Part shown: positions 8,054 through 15,378 of the stretch, one piece after another
Numbering within the stretch: position 1 is the first letter of the stretch
Layout: each line of letters opens with the position of its first letter
Assembly: GCA_937958345.1 (NCBI GenBank)
Contig: CALGNW010000330.1
Coordinates: 1-20,129, forward strand
Direction of reading: 5' to 3'
Length of the DNA stretch: 20,129 nucleotides
Source: an uncultured Neomegalonema sp.
Lineage (GTDB): Bacteria > Pseudomonadota > Alphaproteobacteria > Rhodobacterales > Rhodobacteraceae
Translations under genes and position numbers: made by a program
The notes under the pieces: model-generated
Told to the model about the DNA's origin: nothing
Database searches by the model: none
What the model saw: the letters and a program-made list of their open reading frames with translations, nothing else

Positions 8054-8959
8054 TCAGAGCGGGACCACCAGCGACTCGCCGTCTTTGGAAATCACCAGAC
8101 TATCCGGTTCGATTTCATCAAGCTGCCAGCCACCCGGCAAAACATCACCGGTATACCGCTCGGTCCCGTCATGCAGAATGAGGCGGGGTGAACCGCTCAT
8201 CCAAACCGCATCAACCGAGAACGGCAGAGTCACCGTTTCGTTCAACAGATCAACCTTCGCGTCCAGCATAACCGAATTGCCGTAGGTCGCGTCGAACCAC
8301 GTAGATGCATCCCGCCAGACACTGTGTTCAGTCGGCCTGACTTTGCCGCGCACCTTTACCGTCCCGTTCAGGCTGTCGGCAGTCGCGGAAAGCCGGACCA
8401 GCCCGTCGTCGCCGAGCCTTGACCGCATCGCTTCAGCGGCCACGTCTGCGGTGTACTGGGTCGCAGCATTTCCGGCATTAAAGGCAATCGGCGCTGGCTT
8501 CGCAACGACACTTCCCCGTCCGCCGGAAAAGACAACGAGAGCAACACCGGCAACCAGAACAGCCAGAGAAGCAGCCCAGGCAATCCTCGATTTTCTAACC
8601 TTGCTTGCTGTGACTGTCTGATCCGCATCGGCTAGCGACGCGCTGACCATCAGTCTGACGTCACCAACTGTGATCGGTGTTCCGGATTTGACGGACTTCC
8701 GCTTTCCCGGTTTCAGCAGCCTGCCTCTGACGAGGATTTCGCCCTGAGCATCGGAGAGTAAAAAACCGCCGCCGTCCGGTGAAATTGAAACTTCAGCGTC
8801 ACTGTCGTTCGAAGACGAGACAAGGATAACGTCGCAATCATCGCCCGATCCGACGCGCAGCACGGCATCGTCCAGAGGGACAGAAACCCCACGTAACTCT
8901 CCGTTCAATACGAAGAGGCGTTGGACAGGACTGTCGGAATGATCAGCGCCGTACACCAT
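8054..8959 (-). CDS. sctD: T3SS inner membrane ring protein SctD (short form)
   Basis: A 301-aa bitopic membrane protein. Residues 12-108 form a cytoplasmic FHA-like beta domain (VLRVGSGDDCDVILVS and ITVGDVRLMVS). A single membrane span follows at about 126-145, after basic KVRKSR. The last 150 residues are periplasmic. SctD forms the outer ring of the inner-membrane platform and its cytoplasmic FHA domain holds the SctK/Q/L/N sorting platform (established). YscD-type proteins are about 400 aa with three small ring-building domains, so this one seems to keep only one or two. The ribosome site is poor (GGAAG ten bases upstream). The gene follows two small genes after 111 bases that contain a hairpin. 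Confidence 0.82.
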   Translation of the reverse strand: MVYGADHSDSPVQRLFVLNGELRGVSVPLDDAVLRVGSGDDCDVILVSSSNDSDAEVSISPDGGGFLLSDAQGEILVRGRLLKPGKRKSVKSGTPITVGDVRLMVSASLADADQTVTASKVRKSRIAWAASLAVLVAGVALVVFSGGRGSVVAKPAPIAFNAGNAATQYTADVAAEAMRSRLGDDGLVRLSATADSLNGTVKVRGKVRPTEHSVWRDASTWFDATYGNSVMLDAKVDLLNETVTLPFSVDAVWMSGSPRLILHDGTERYTGDVLPGGWQLDEIEPDSLVISKDGESLVVPL

Positions 8960-8984
8960 ATAAAAAAGCTTCCAGAAAGATGAA

Positions 8985-9017
8985 GGGCGAACGCATGACT
9001 TTCATCCACGTCCGCCC
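8985..9017. repeat. Imperfect hairpin between the 64-aa gene and sctD
   Basis: The arms GGGCGaACG and CGTcCGCCC pair over 8 of 9 positions, and an inner ATGA/TCAT pair extends the stem. It lies in the untranslated mRNA between the 64-aa gene stop and the sctD start. It could stabilise or attenuate the transcript. There is no strong U tract after it on the - strand. Confidence 0.4.
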
Positions 9018-9070
9018 TGCAAAGTATGTAGCGAATTTTGAAGGGGCCGCAGTGCGCGACACCAAAAAAA

Positions 9071-9265
9071 TCAGTTAGACAGACGCGTCCGCGCAGCGTC
9101 CAGCGAAGAACCGCCTTCCATGCGGCGCTCGGTTACTTGTGCTGCCTTAGCGATGGCACGGTCAAAAGCCGCTTCCATCGATGCAACAGCAGAATCCGAA
9201 CCGTCGTTTCCGGAAGTACCCGCAGTGTTGGTCTGTCCCGCAGGACTGTTGATATTCTGTGCCAT
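9071..9265 (-). CDS. Small T3SS-cluster protein, 64 aa, unassigned
   Basis: The N-terminal 25 residues are rich in Asn, Ser, Thr and Gly (SPAGQTNTAGTSGNDG). A single helix follows (about 26-50, SMEAAFDRAIAKAAQVTERR) and a short tail. The start has a good ribosome site (AGAGGA eight bases before ATG) and lies three bases after the stop of the 66-aa gene, so it is very likely translated. In Yersinia the neighbours of sctD are yscE, yscF and yscG, so this place is where a needle subunit (SctF) might be expected. However, the protein is short, lacks the second hydrophobic helix and C-terminal motif of needle proteins, and the stop is not explained by an obvious frameshift. I leave it unassigned. 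Confidence 0.6.
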   Translation of the reverse strand: MAQNINSPAGQTNTAGTSGNDGSDSAVASMEAAFDRAIAKAAQVTERRMEGGSSLDAARTRLSN

Positions 9266-9268
9266 CGT

Positions 9269-9469
9269 CTATTTCCTCTGCTCAAGTCGCCAAAGTTCCG
9301 GCAAAAGCGCGAGCCCCGCGTCATACGCCCTTGCAATACCATCACGATTTTCGAGCGCATCGTCACAACACATGTTGTCACGCTTCAATCTCAAATCTCG
9401 TTGCAGTCGTCTCAGTTCAACGCCGCCACGATCTTCCCGAAGCACAGAGGCAATGTCTGACTTGCCCAT
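9269..9469 (-). CDS. SctE-like small helical protein (candidate needle co-chaperone)
   Basis: A 66-aa protein that looks like a two-helix hairpin: helix one about 18-32 (VELRRLQRDLRLKRD), helix two about 44-65. Length and helix layout resemble YscE/PscE (about 66 aa). With SctG, these chaperone the needle subunit and, like this gene, lie next to sctD. The match is by shape and position only. It is the first gene of the second T3SS transcription unit, 34 bases after the predicted promoter start, and is coupled to the 64-aa gene (stop TAG, three bases, ATG). A GGAG lies ten bases before the ATG. Confidence 0.5.
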   Translation of the reverse strand: MGKSDIASVLREDRGGVELRRLQRDLRLKRDNMCCDDALENRDGIARAYDAGLALLPELWRLEQRK

Positions 9470-9509
9470 TTCGCGCCCGCTCCGTTCATATCACACACGT
9501 CGTTGTCGG

Positions 9510-9538
9510 ATCATGCTGAAACAGAGTAGCGATGTCAA
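9510..9538 (-). promoter_or_regulatory. Predicted sigma70-type promoter for the sctE-like to sctV unit
   Basis: On the - strand there is a perfect TTGACA (9533-9538), 17 bases of spacer and CATGAT (9510-9515, 4/6 to TATAAT). It lies in the 140-base gap after sctU and about 40 bases before the first ATG. This is the best promoter seen inside the cluster and divides it into two transcription units. The motif CTGAAACAG overlaps its spacer (9516-9524). Confidence 0.55.
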
Positions 9539-9609
9539 AGAGGAAAAAGTGATTTTACTGTGTCATTTCATAACGCCGAATAGCGAAACCGTTACTTTTC
9601 CCATAAAGG

Positions 9610-10677
9610 CTAGGTTTTATAGGCGTGGTTGAGAATTCGAGCGACATTGCGGAAGGCACTTTCGGGAATAAAGGACTCCATTTTGGCTCGCCTAAGGAGA
9701 TCCTGCGCCAATCCTGAATCATTTTCCACGGGCAGTCGCGAATCCATCGCGGACTGAATCATCATATTCGCGCGTTGTCCCGTGCCCTTGCCGACAACAA
9801 CCGGAGCCGCCGTTTCACCGGGAACATACCGGAGCGCGATGGCGACATCGTTTCCGGAACAAATAATGATCGTCGGCGCGCGGCTTTTGAGGAATTTGGA
9901 TGCCTTGCCGCTCTCGCCCTTCGTGGCCGAGCGTTGCTGGTCCTTCCGCGCTTGCCGGATGTGCGGATCGCCAAATATCTCTTTCATCTCGCGCTTTTGC
10001 TCGCTGTGCGTCATACGCATGTCGCGCGTGAACAGCCATTTCTGGATATTGGTATCAACCAGAGCGCCGAAGAGAAAAAGAAGGAGTGCGAGGACGACCA
10101 GCGGTCCGGCGACGGCAACCAGCGCCTCGCCCGAACATCCCGCTCCGCAATATGGAATTCGCAGGACCGCCGACAGCCCGTACCACGCCGACAACCCCAA
10201 TGCTCCGAGAAGGAGCATGCTTTTAACGAGGGCCTTCAGAAATTCGACAAAGTTGCGGATGCTGAAGATTTTCTTGAAACCCTCGGCTGGATGAATGCGC
10301 TTGAGATCCGGCTTCAAAGGGTGAAACGAGAATATTACGCCCTTGTTCGAGATAATCGCGCCGATAACGGTCGCGGCAAAACCAAGCAGGTAGATCGGTA
10401 TGACAATGGCGCTTGCGGCATTCACCGTCTCGCGCATCGCCGCCTCCCAACTGGAGGGACCGCCGCGCGCCGCCGCGCGGGCGGCAACGTCAAACATCCG
10501 CGCAAACTGTTCCTGAATCGAAGGCCACGCCATCACGAGATAAAGCGTCAGCATCGTCACCGAGGCCGCAGACACAGCATCGGCACTTTTTGCGATCTGG
10601 CCTTTCTCACGCGCTTGCCTGAGTTTTTTCTCTGACGGCGCAAGTGACTTTTCCTCTGAACCCTGATCGCCGCTCAT
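9610..10677 (-). CDS. sctU: T3SS export switch protein SctU, without NPTH motif
   Basis: A 355-aa SctU/FlhB-family protein. The N-terminus has the family pattern (PSEKKLRQAREKGQIAKS). Four membrane segments lie between about 35 and 225, then a basic linker and the cytoplasmic domain. In known SctU the cytoplasmic domain cuts itself at Asn-Pro of NPTH, just before an (I/V)AIALRY sequence, to change substrate class. Here VAIALRY is intact (278-284), but the four residues before it are SGND (274-277; bases 9847-9858) instead of NPTH. I rechecked the codons TCC GGA AAC GAT. The rest of the domain is full length, ending at about the normal point, so the gene is not simply decayed. The start overlaps the sctT stop (ATGA). 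Last gene of the upstream unit. Confidence 0.96.
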   Translation of the reverse strand: MSGDQGSEEKSLAPSEKKLRQAREKGQIAKSADAVSAASVTMLTLYLVMAWPSIQEQFARMFDVAARAAARGGPSSWEAAMRETVNAASAIVIPIYLLGFAATVIGAIISNKGVIFSFHPLKPDLKRIHPAEGFKKIFSIRNFVEFLKALVKSMLLLGALGLSAWYGLSAVLRIPYCGAGCSGEALVAVAGPLVVLALLLFLFGALVDTNIQKWLFTRDMRMTHSEQKREMKEIFGDPHIRQARKDQQRSATKGESGKASKFLKSRAPTIIICSGNDVAIALRYVPGETAAPVVVGKGTGQRANMMIQSAMDSRLPVENDSGLAQDLLRRAKMESFIPESAFRNVARILNHAYKT

Positions 10678-11483
10678 GGTTCGATCATCCGGCCCATGAT
10701 GCTGACAAGACCGTCGATATCGAGGACATCATCGGCGTAAAATGCCGTCAGCATGTAAAGGTAAGGCGGCATCATAAACAGGAAAATCAGGTTCTTGGCC
10801 GACAAGGTGGCGTCAAAGACGTTGATCTGCTGTGCAAACCGACTGGCATAGGCAAGCGCCAGTTCGCCGAGAAACATCGCAATCATTATCGGCGCGCCCA
10901 AGGCCAGCGCGAGGCGGAAAACCTTGGACAGAAGTTCAACGAAGATCGGGTAGAGCGGCTGGGTAATCTGCGGAACCAATTCAAACAGCGGCCAAATCTG
11001 AAAGCTCTCGTAAATTGCGCCGACGGCAACGCGCAAACCGCCCATCACGAGAAAAATCGCGACCAACGCGATTGAAAAAACCGCTCCGGTAACAAGCGGC
11101 TCGGACATTTGGTCAGGGCTGACGACGGTAGCCGAAGATGTTCCGCGAAAGACGTCAACATAGGAACCGGCAGTCTCTGCCGCCCAAAACGGCGCACCGA
11201 GAACAACCCCGATAATCGCGCCGACCAGAAATTCTTTGCTGACAAGCAACACGATGTATTCGGCGTCGAAGGAGGTGTTGGCAACGATGAGATCACCGTA
11301 CACGACCGTAAACATCGGAAACCCGATGACGAACGCTGTCACCGTCCTGATCATGCCGACCAGCCCCAACCAGCCGAACACCGGAAAAACGATGATAAAG
11401 CCAAGCGGGCGGGCGACGATCAAAGCCGCCGCCTGAATCAGAGGCAACATCAGTTCGATCAGGCCCGGGAGCGCGCTGTCCAT
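10674..11483 (-). CDS. sctT: T3SS export gate protein SctT
   Basis: A 269-aa integral membrane protein of the SctT/FliR family, of normal length (about 260). It has long hydrophobic segments and family-like sequences such as VARPLGFIIVFPVF near the N-terminus, VLGAPFWAAETAGSYVD in the middle, and NVFDATLSAKNLIFLFMMP near the C-terminus. With SctR and SctS it builds the helical export gate in the inner membrane (established). It starts seven bases after the sctS stop, and its own stop overlaps the sctU start. Confidence 0.97.
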   Translation of the reverse strand: MDSALPGLIELMLPLIQAAALIVARPLGFIIVFPVFGWLGLVGMIRTVTAFVIGFPMFTVVYGDLIVANTSFDAEYIVLLVSKEFLVGAIIGVVLGAPFWAAETAGSYVDVFRGTSSATVVSPDQMSEPLVTGAVFSIALVAIFLVMGGLRVAVGAIYESFQIWPLFELVPQITQPLYPIFVELLSKVFRLALALGAPIMIAMFLGELALAYASRFAQQINVFDATLSAKNLIFLFMMPPYLYMLTAFYADDVLDIDGLVSIMGRMIEP

Positions 11484-11489
11484 CCGGCG

Positions 11490-11759
11490 TTACCGCGTTG
11501 CCGTCGGGAACACGCGCAAGGCCTCGTCCGCCAGCACGAAAACCGGACTGGCAAGCGCGCCGCCGAACATGAGGAAAACAGCGGCAACCGCCAGTATTTT
11601 CAACGTGAGCGGAAGGCTTTGATCCTGAATTTGCGTGACGCCCTGAAACAGCGCGACCAGAAAACCGACAATCGCGGCAACGATCAGCGGCGGCGCAGCA
11701 CTTTTGGCGGATGCAATCGTGGCCAGCATCATGTACCGCGCGAGGAATTCCTCAGTCAT
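11490..11759 (-). CDS. sctS: T3SS export gate protein SctS
   Basis: An 89-aa protein with two hydrophobic hairpin segments. It has family sequences SAAPPLIVAAIVGFLVALFQ split around residues 20-41 and QGVTQIQDQSLPLTLKI. Length and composition are standard for SctS/FliQ. Four copies in the family join five SctR and one SctT in the gate. AGGAG lies six bases before the ATG. It follows sctR after 29 bases. Confidence 0.97.
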   Translation of the reverse strand: MTEEFLARYMMLATIASAKSAAPPLIVAAIVGFLVALFQGVTQIQDQSLPLTLKILAVAAVFLMFGGALASPVFVLADEALRVFPTATR

Positions 11760-11788
11760 GGTCCACTCCTGCCATTTTGCCGGCGCTC

Positions 11789-12442
11789 TTAAACATAGCT
11801 CAATACCAAACCCTGCACGAGACGCGACCAGCCATCGACCGCGACAAACAGAAACAGCTTGAAGGGAATGGCGATCATAATCGGCGATACCATCATCATC
11901 CCGAGCGACATCAGAACAGCCGAAACAATCAGATCAATCGCGAGGAAGGGAAGATAAAGCAGAAAGCCGATTTCGAACGCTCTCGTCAGTTCGGAAACCA
12001 GAAACGCGGGAACCAGAACCGGCAGCGAGTCCGGCGTCACCTTGGCCGCCTGTTCCGCGCCCCAAAGCTGGGCCGTTGCATCAAGGAAGAACGCGCGATC
12101 ATCCATACGCGCATGCTTGATCAGAAATTCGCGGACAGGTTCCGCCCCGCGTTCAAAGACCGCCGCCCAATCATCGATCGTCTCGAAACGCAAATTCGGA
12201 TCGGTCGCGATCGTTTGAATCTCGCCCGCAAGGGGCGCGGCGATATAAACCGTCAGCACGAGCGCGATCCCGTACAGCACCATATTCGGCGGCGTTTGCT
12301 GAACCCCCAGCGCATTCCGAACGATCAGAAGAACCACGGTAATTTTCGCGAATGCCGTTACGCCAACTGCAACAAACGGCAAAAAGCCGAGCAGCATGAC
12401 GACGACGATAAGCGATAGGACATTCGAGTTTAACTCAGGCAT
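11789..12442 (-). CDS. sctR: T3SS export gate protein SctR
   Basis: A 217-aa protein with the strong SctR/FliP signature around residues 20-66: FLPFVAVGVTAFAKITVV, then RNALGVQQTPPN and ALVLT. It has two N-terminal and two C-terminal membrane segments flanking a periplasmic loop (about 70-150). The C-terminal PFKLFLFVAVDGW is also typical. The protein forms the pentameric core of the export gate. The ATG overlaps the end of sctQ by eight bases, so translation is coupled. Confidence 0.97.
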   Translation of the reverse strand: MPELNSNVLSLIVVVMLLGFLPFVAVGVTAFAKITVVLLIVRNALGVQQTPPNMVLYGIALVLTVYIAAPLAGEIQTIATDPNLRFETIDDWAAVFERGAEPVREFLIKHARMDDRAFFLDATAQLWGAEQAAKVTPDSLPVLVPAFLVSELTRAFEIGFLLYLPFLAIDLIVSAVLMSLGMMMVSPIMIAIPFKLFLFVAVDGWSRLVQGLVLSYV

Positions 12443-12713
12443 GACCGTTCAGCCGCGTGATCCTGACGCCAAGTTGGTCGCCAATCAGAACCATTTCACC
12501 GGCTCCGATGCGACGTCCGTTCGCGAGGATATCAACGACCGACGATGCCGGTTTTTCGAGCGGAATCGGGGACCCCACCGCCATATCGCGTAATTCATCC
12601 AGCGTAACCTCGCGGCGGCCAAGCTCGAACACCAGACGCACCGGCAGGCTGGAAATGCTGGCATCATCCAATGCAGCAGCGCCGCCATCCGTTTCGAAAT
12701 CATTATCCGACAT
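12435..12713 (-). CDS. Internal translation product SctQ-C (SpoA domain only)
   Basis: Inside sctQ, codon 269 is an ATG preceded by GGGAGA at ideal spacing (7-8 bases; site at 12721-12726). This is a better ribosome site than that of many genes here. The product would be 92 residues starting MSDNDFETDGG and would hold the whole C-terminal SpoA domain. In Yersinia YscQ, Salmonella SsaQ and Shigella Spa33, an in-frame internal start makes a similar short form that joins the full-length protein (established). The site here is read from the sequence; expression is inferred. Confidence 0.6.
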   Translation of the reverse strand: MSDNDFETDGGAAALDDASISSLPVRLVFELGRREVTLDELRDMAVGSPIPLEKPASSVVDILANGRRIGAGEMVLIGDQLGVRITRLNGHA

Positions 12714-13517
12714 CTGAAATTCTCCCAGCATAAAGGGGCTGTTCGCGTCAAAGGGTGCGCCGACTGTCACCGAGCCGTCTTCGGCAATCTGACCGACCGC
12801 GGCGAGGTGTTCCGCAAGGCAAATAACGATCCCGCCATCGGGCGCGACGCGATCAAACAACAACGCATCACCGGCGGCGAGGCCCCGCAGGCCCGCACGC
12901 GACACACTGCTGGTCGCGACACGCGCGGCAATCAGATATGAGGGCTGGGCACGGGCAACGTCGGTACGCGGCTGACGCTCCCACGCGGCAGCGAGCATTC
13001 CGAGAACGCCGGGGGATGCAAAAATTTTCGCAGGATAGGGTTCGAGCGACCCGTTTACCGTCAGATTAATGTCCAGATGGGCCAAATTCTGATGATCGCG
13101 AACAGCCTGCAACCGCTCGATTGTGAACGTCGTGCGCAGCATCGCCTCCAGCGCCTCGATCTGTTCGAGCGCGTGAGTTTCCAGCAAAGCCGCAAGCAGT
13201 TGAACATCCATATCACCGGCGGCAATGCGCGGTTCAGCCTGATGAACGAGTGTATCAATCGCGGCGCGGACTGTTCTGATATGGGCGGTTTCACCGTCGA
13301 TACGAACGTCGATTTCGACCATCGGCCCGGTTTCGGCCCAAGCGTCGGCGTCCGGCGCAGGGAGAAACATAAAGCTCCAGCCGGGCGCCATCGGGGCCGG
13401 TCCGCGCGGAATGGCGAGCCGCCGCGACCGTTCGGCGCCGCGCTGCGTCAGCTTTTCGGGCGAGAATGCCGATACTTCCTGTGCCGCGTTTTGATAAGTC
13501 GGCGTTCTCATTAACAT
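12435..13517 (-). CDS. sctQ: T3SS sorting platform protein SctQ
   Basis: A 360-aa protein with a C-terminal SpoA/SPOA domain (about 285-357). It includes LPVRLVFELGRREVTLDEL, VDILANGRRIGAGEMVLIGD and LGVRITRLNG, as in YscQ/FliN. An N-terminal SpoA-like region is less clear. SctQ forms the cytoplasmic pods under the injectisome that recruit SctL-SctN and substrates. It is longer than YscQ (about 307 aa). GGGGG lies five bases before the first ATG; a second ATG two codons later is possible. It comes directly after sctO. No sctP ruler gene lies between O and Q, unlike in Yersinia. An internal start is described separately. Confidence 0.92.
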   Translation of the reverse strand: MLMRTPTYQNAAQEVSAFSPEKLTQRGAERSRRLAIPRGPAPMAPGWSFMFLPAPDADAWAETGPMVEIDVRIDGETAHIRTVRAAIDTLVHQAEPRIAAGDMDVQLLAALLETHALEQIEALEAMLRTTFTIERLQAVRDHQNLAHLDINLTVNGSLEPYPAKIFASPGVLGMLAAAWERQPRTDVARAQPSYLIAARVATSSVSRAGLRGLAAGDALLFDRVAPDGGIVICLAEHLAAVGQIAEDGSVTVGAPFDANSPFMLGEFQMSDNDFETDGGAAALDDASISSLPVRLVFELGRREVTLDELRDMAVGSPIPLEKPASSVVDILANGRRIGAGEMVLIGDQLGVRITRLNGHA

Positions 13518-13526
13518 TTTCGCCCC

Positions 13527-14009
13527 CTACCCTGCATCGCGAAACGCGCGCGAAACGGACAGCTCGTCTGCATCCATTTCTTCGCGGCGTTCCTGTTCAC
13601 GCGCGACATCCGTCATGGCCGATGCATAAAGCTTGCCGATATTGTCCGCCGCCTGTGATGCCGTCGCCCAGACCTTGCGCCGTTGCGCGACGTAACGCCC
13701 CGCCAGATCGACAGCATGTTCGGCCTTGCCGATCATATCGACGATCCCGAAACGCTCCTGCCCAAGATCAGCATGGAAGACACGCGCGGAGTGAAGCGAG
13801 TCCGGCGATAGACCGGACGCCGTTTTTTCAAAGAATGCGGCGATCCGGGATTCGTAGGACGCATCGAAATCCGCCAGTTTGCCCTGTGCGTAATTCAACG
13901 CCTGAAAAGCCTCTGCCTGCGTTGCCCGCGCGAGATTATAGGTCCGCTCGGCCTGATCCGCCCTCAGCTCGCGGACCTTCAACGCCTGTTTGATCTGAGC
14001 CGGGGTCAT
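13527..14009 (-). CDS. sctO: T3SS stalk protein SctO
   Basis: A 160-aa, strongly charged, almost fully helical protein beginning MTPAQIKQALKVREL. A long coiled-coil character (ERTYNLARATQAEAFQALN and later QRRKVWATASQAAD) fits the YscO/FliJ family, which sits in the centre of the ATPase ring and links it to SctV. Position between sctN and sctQ is the family position. The frame is open further upstream inside sctN, but the ATG at 14009 is chosen. It has AGGGG about nine bases before it and lies a few bases after the sctN stop. Sequence similarity is low, as usual for this family; identity is by position and shape. Confidence 0.8.
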   Translation of the reverse strand: MTPAQIKQALKVRELRADQAERTYNLARATQAEAFQALNYAQGKLADFDASYESRIAAFFEKTASGLSPDSLHSARVFHADLGQERFGIVDMIGKAEHAVDLAGRYVAQRRKVWATASQAADNIGKLYASAMTDVAREQERREEMDADELSVSRAFRDAG

Positions 14010-14013
14010 GTGA

Positions 14014-15378
14014 TCATCCCCTGCGCGCCAGTTCCGCAAGCTCGGCGCGGACGACATCCCAGTCGAGCGGCGCGTCCAGCGACCGGTAGAGAAAGTTCTG
14101 AATGGCATCGCGTTTGCGAATGGCCTCGTCGGCCAAGGGATCGGACCCGTGCGCGTATTCGCCCATGCGCAGCAGCAATTCTATCTCGGCATAGCGCGCC
14201 AGAATCGAGCGGACACGGTCGGCATTTGCAATATGGTCGACATCTGCGACGCGGGCCATCACCCTGCTCCGGCTCGCCAGTGCGTCAATCGCGGGAAAGC
14301 GGCCCGCTTCGGCCAAGGCGCGGGACAGAACGATGTGGCCATCCAAAAGCGAGCGCGCCTCTTCCGCCACCGGATCACCGACGCCATCGTCTTCGACAAG
14401 AATAGTATAAAAAGCCGTGATAGAACCGCCGCCCGACGCCTTTCCGGCGCGCTCGATCAAACGCGGCATCATCGCAAAGACCGATGGCGGGAACGCGCGC
14501 CTTGCGGGGGGTTCACCAGCCGCCAAACCAATCTCGCGCTGCGCCCGCGCGAGGCGGGTGAGGCTGTCCATAAGCAGGACGACCTTCAATCCCTGATCGC
14601 GGAAATGCTCGGCAATCGCGGTGGCAAGAAACGGTGCTTTCAGCCGTTCCATCGCAGGGCGGTCGGATGTTGCCGCAATGACGACTGACCGGGCCAGACC
14701 CTCTTCGCCCAAAGCATCGTCAACGAATTCCGAAACCTCGCGACCACGCTCGCCGACCATCGCGATAACGGCAACGTCTGCGGATGACGCCTTTGCGATG
14801 GCAGACATCAATGTCGATTTACCGACACCCGGTTGACCGAACAGCCCGACACGCTGGCCCTCGCCCGTTGTCATCAGTGCATCAATCGACGGAATACCCA
14901 GCGGCATCGGATCGACAATCGGCGCGCGCGACAAGGGATCGGGCGGGGCGCGGTCAACGTTGCGCCAGCCCTCGACATTGAGGTTACCGCGCTGCGCCCC
15001 GTCCAGCGGGCGGCCAAGGCCATCCAGAATCCGCCCGAGCAAACCGTGGCCGACCGGCGCACGCAGCGGCGCACCCGTCGGGGTCACCGGTGTCTGCGAG
15101 GCGAGGCCGTCCATCTCGCCCAGCATGCTGAGCAAAGCGACGCCGTCGCGGAAACCGACGACTTCGCCATAGCGCATTTCGTTTCCGGCAGTCCTGCGCC
15201 CCAAAGAACACACCTCGCCCAGCCGCGCACCGGCAAGCGATGCCTCGACCATTGTTCCTGAAACGCGGGTAACGCGGCCTATCACAGGGCGCAAAGCCGC
15301 CGACTGAACAGCAACATCGAGGCGATCAAGCGACGCTCCGAACCCCTTTGCGCCGTGAACTTCAGCGGCGGATATCAT
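14014..15378 (-). CDS. sctN: T3SS ATPase SctN
   Basis: A 454-aa F1-beta-like ATPase of the SctN/FliI family. Walker A is GQPGVGKST (181-189), the catalytic glutamate region is MVGERGREV (207-215), Walker B is KVVLLMDSLTR (265-275), and the ATPase signature PAIDALASRSR lies at 362-372. The N-terminal beta barrel spans about 25-100. It unfolds substrates and releases chaperones at the base of the injectisome (established). The ATG overlaps the sctL stop as ATGA. All catalytic residues that can be judged are present, so the machine looks energised and functional. Confidence 0.98.
   Translation of the reverse strand: MISAAEVHGAKGFGASLDRLDVAVQSAALRPVIGRVTRVSGTMVEASLAGARLGEVCSLGRRTAGNEMRYGEVVGFRDGVALLSMLGEMDGLASQTPVTPTGAPLRAPVGHGLLGRILDGLGRPLDGAQRGNLNVEGWRNVDRAPPDPLSRAPIVDPMPLGIPSIDALMTTGEGQRVGLFGQPGVGKSTLMSAIAKASSADVAVIAMVGERGREVSEFVDDALGEEGLARSVVIAATSDRPAMERLKAPFLATAIAEHFRDQGLKVVLLMDSLTRLARAQREIGLAAGEPPARRAFPPSVFAMMPRLIERAGKASGGGSITAFYTILVEDDGVGDPVAEEARSLLDGHIVLSRALAEAGRFPAIDALASRSRVMARVADVDHIANADRVRSILARYAEIELLLRMGEYAHGSDPLADEAIRKRDAIQNFLYRSLDAPLDWDVVRAELAELARRG

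Noticed and set aside
9071..9265. Calling the 64-aa protein a needle subunit (SctF)
   Set aside because: It lacks the second helix and hydrophobic C-terminus of needle proteins. The frames after its stop do not restore them, so a frameshift does not rescue the idea.
9775..12418. Several + strand open frames of 170-286 codons opposite sctU, sctT, sctS and sctR
   Set aside because: Antisense to highly conserved export-gate genes; compositions are Arg/Asp/Asn/His-rich with no recognisable domain or suitable ribosome sites.
14010..14108. An extra 33 N-terminal residues for SctO
   Set aside because: They would lie inside the end of sctN with a non-helical Arg/Ser-rich sequence; the ATG at 14009 has a proper ribosome site.
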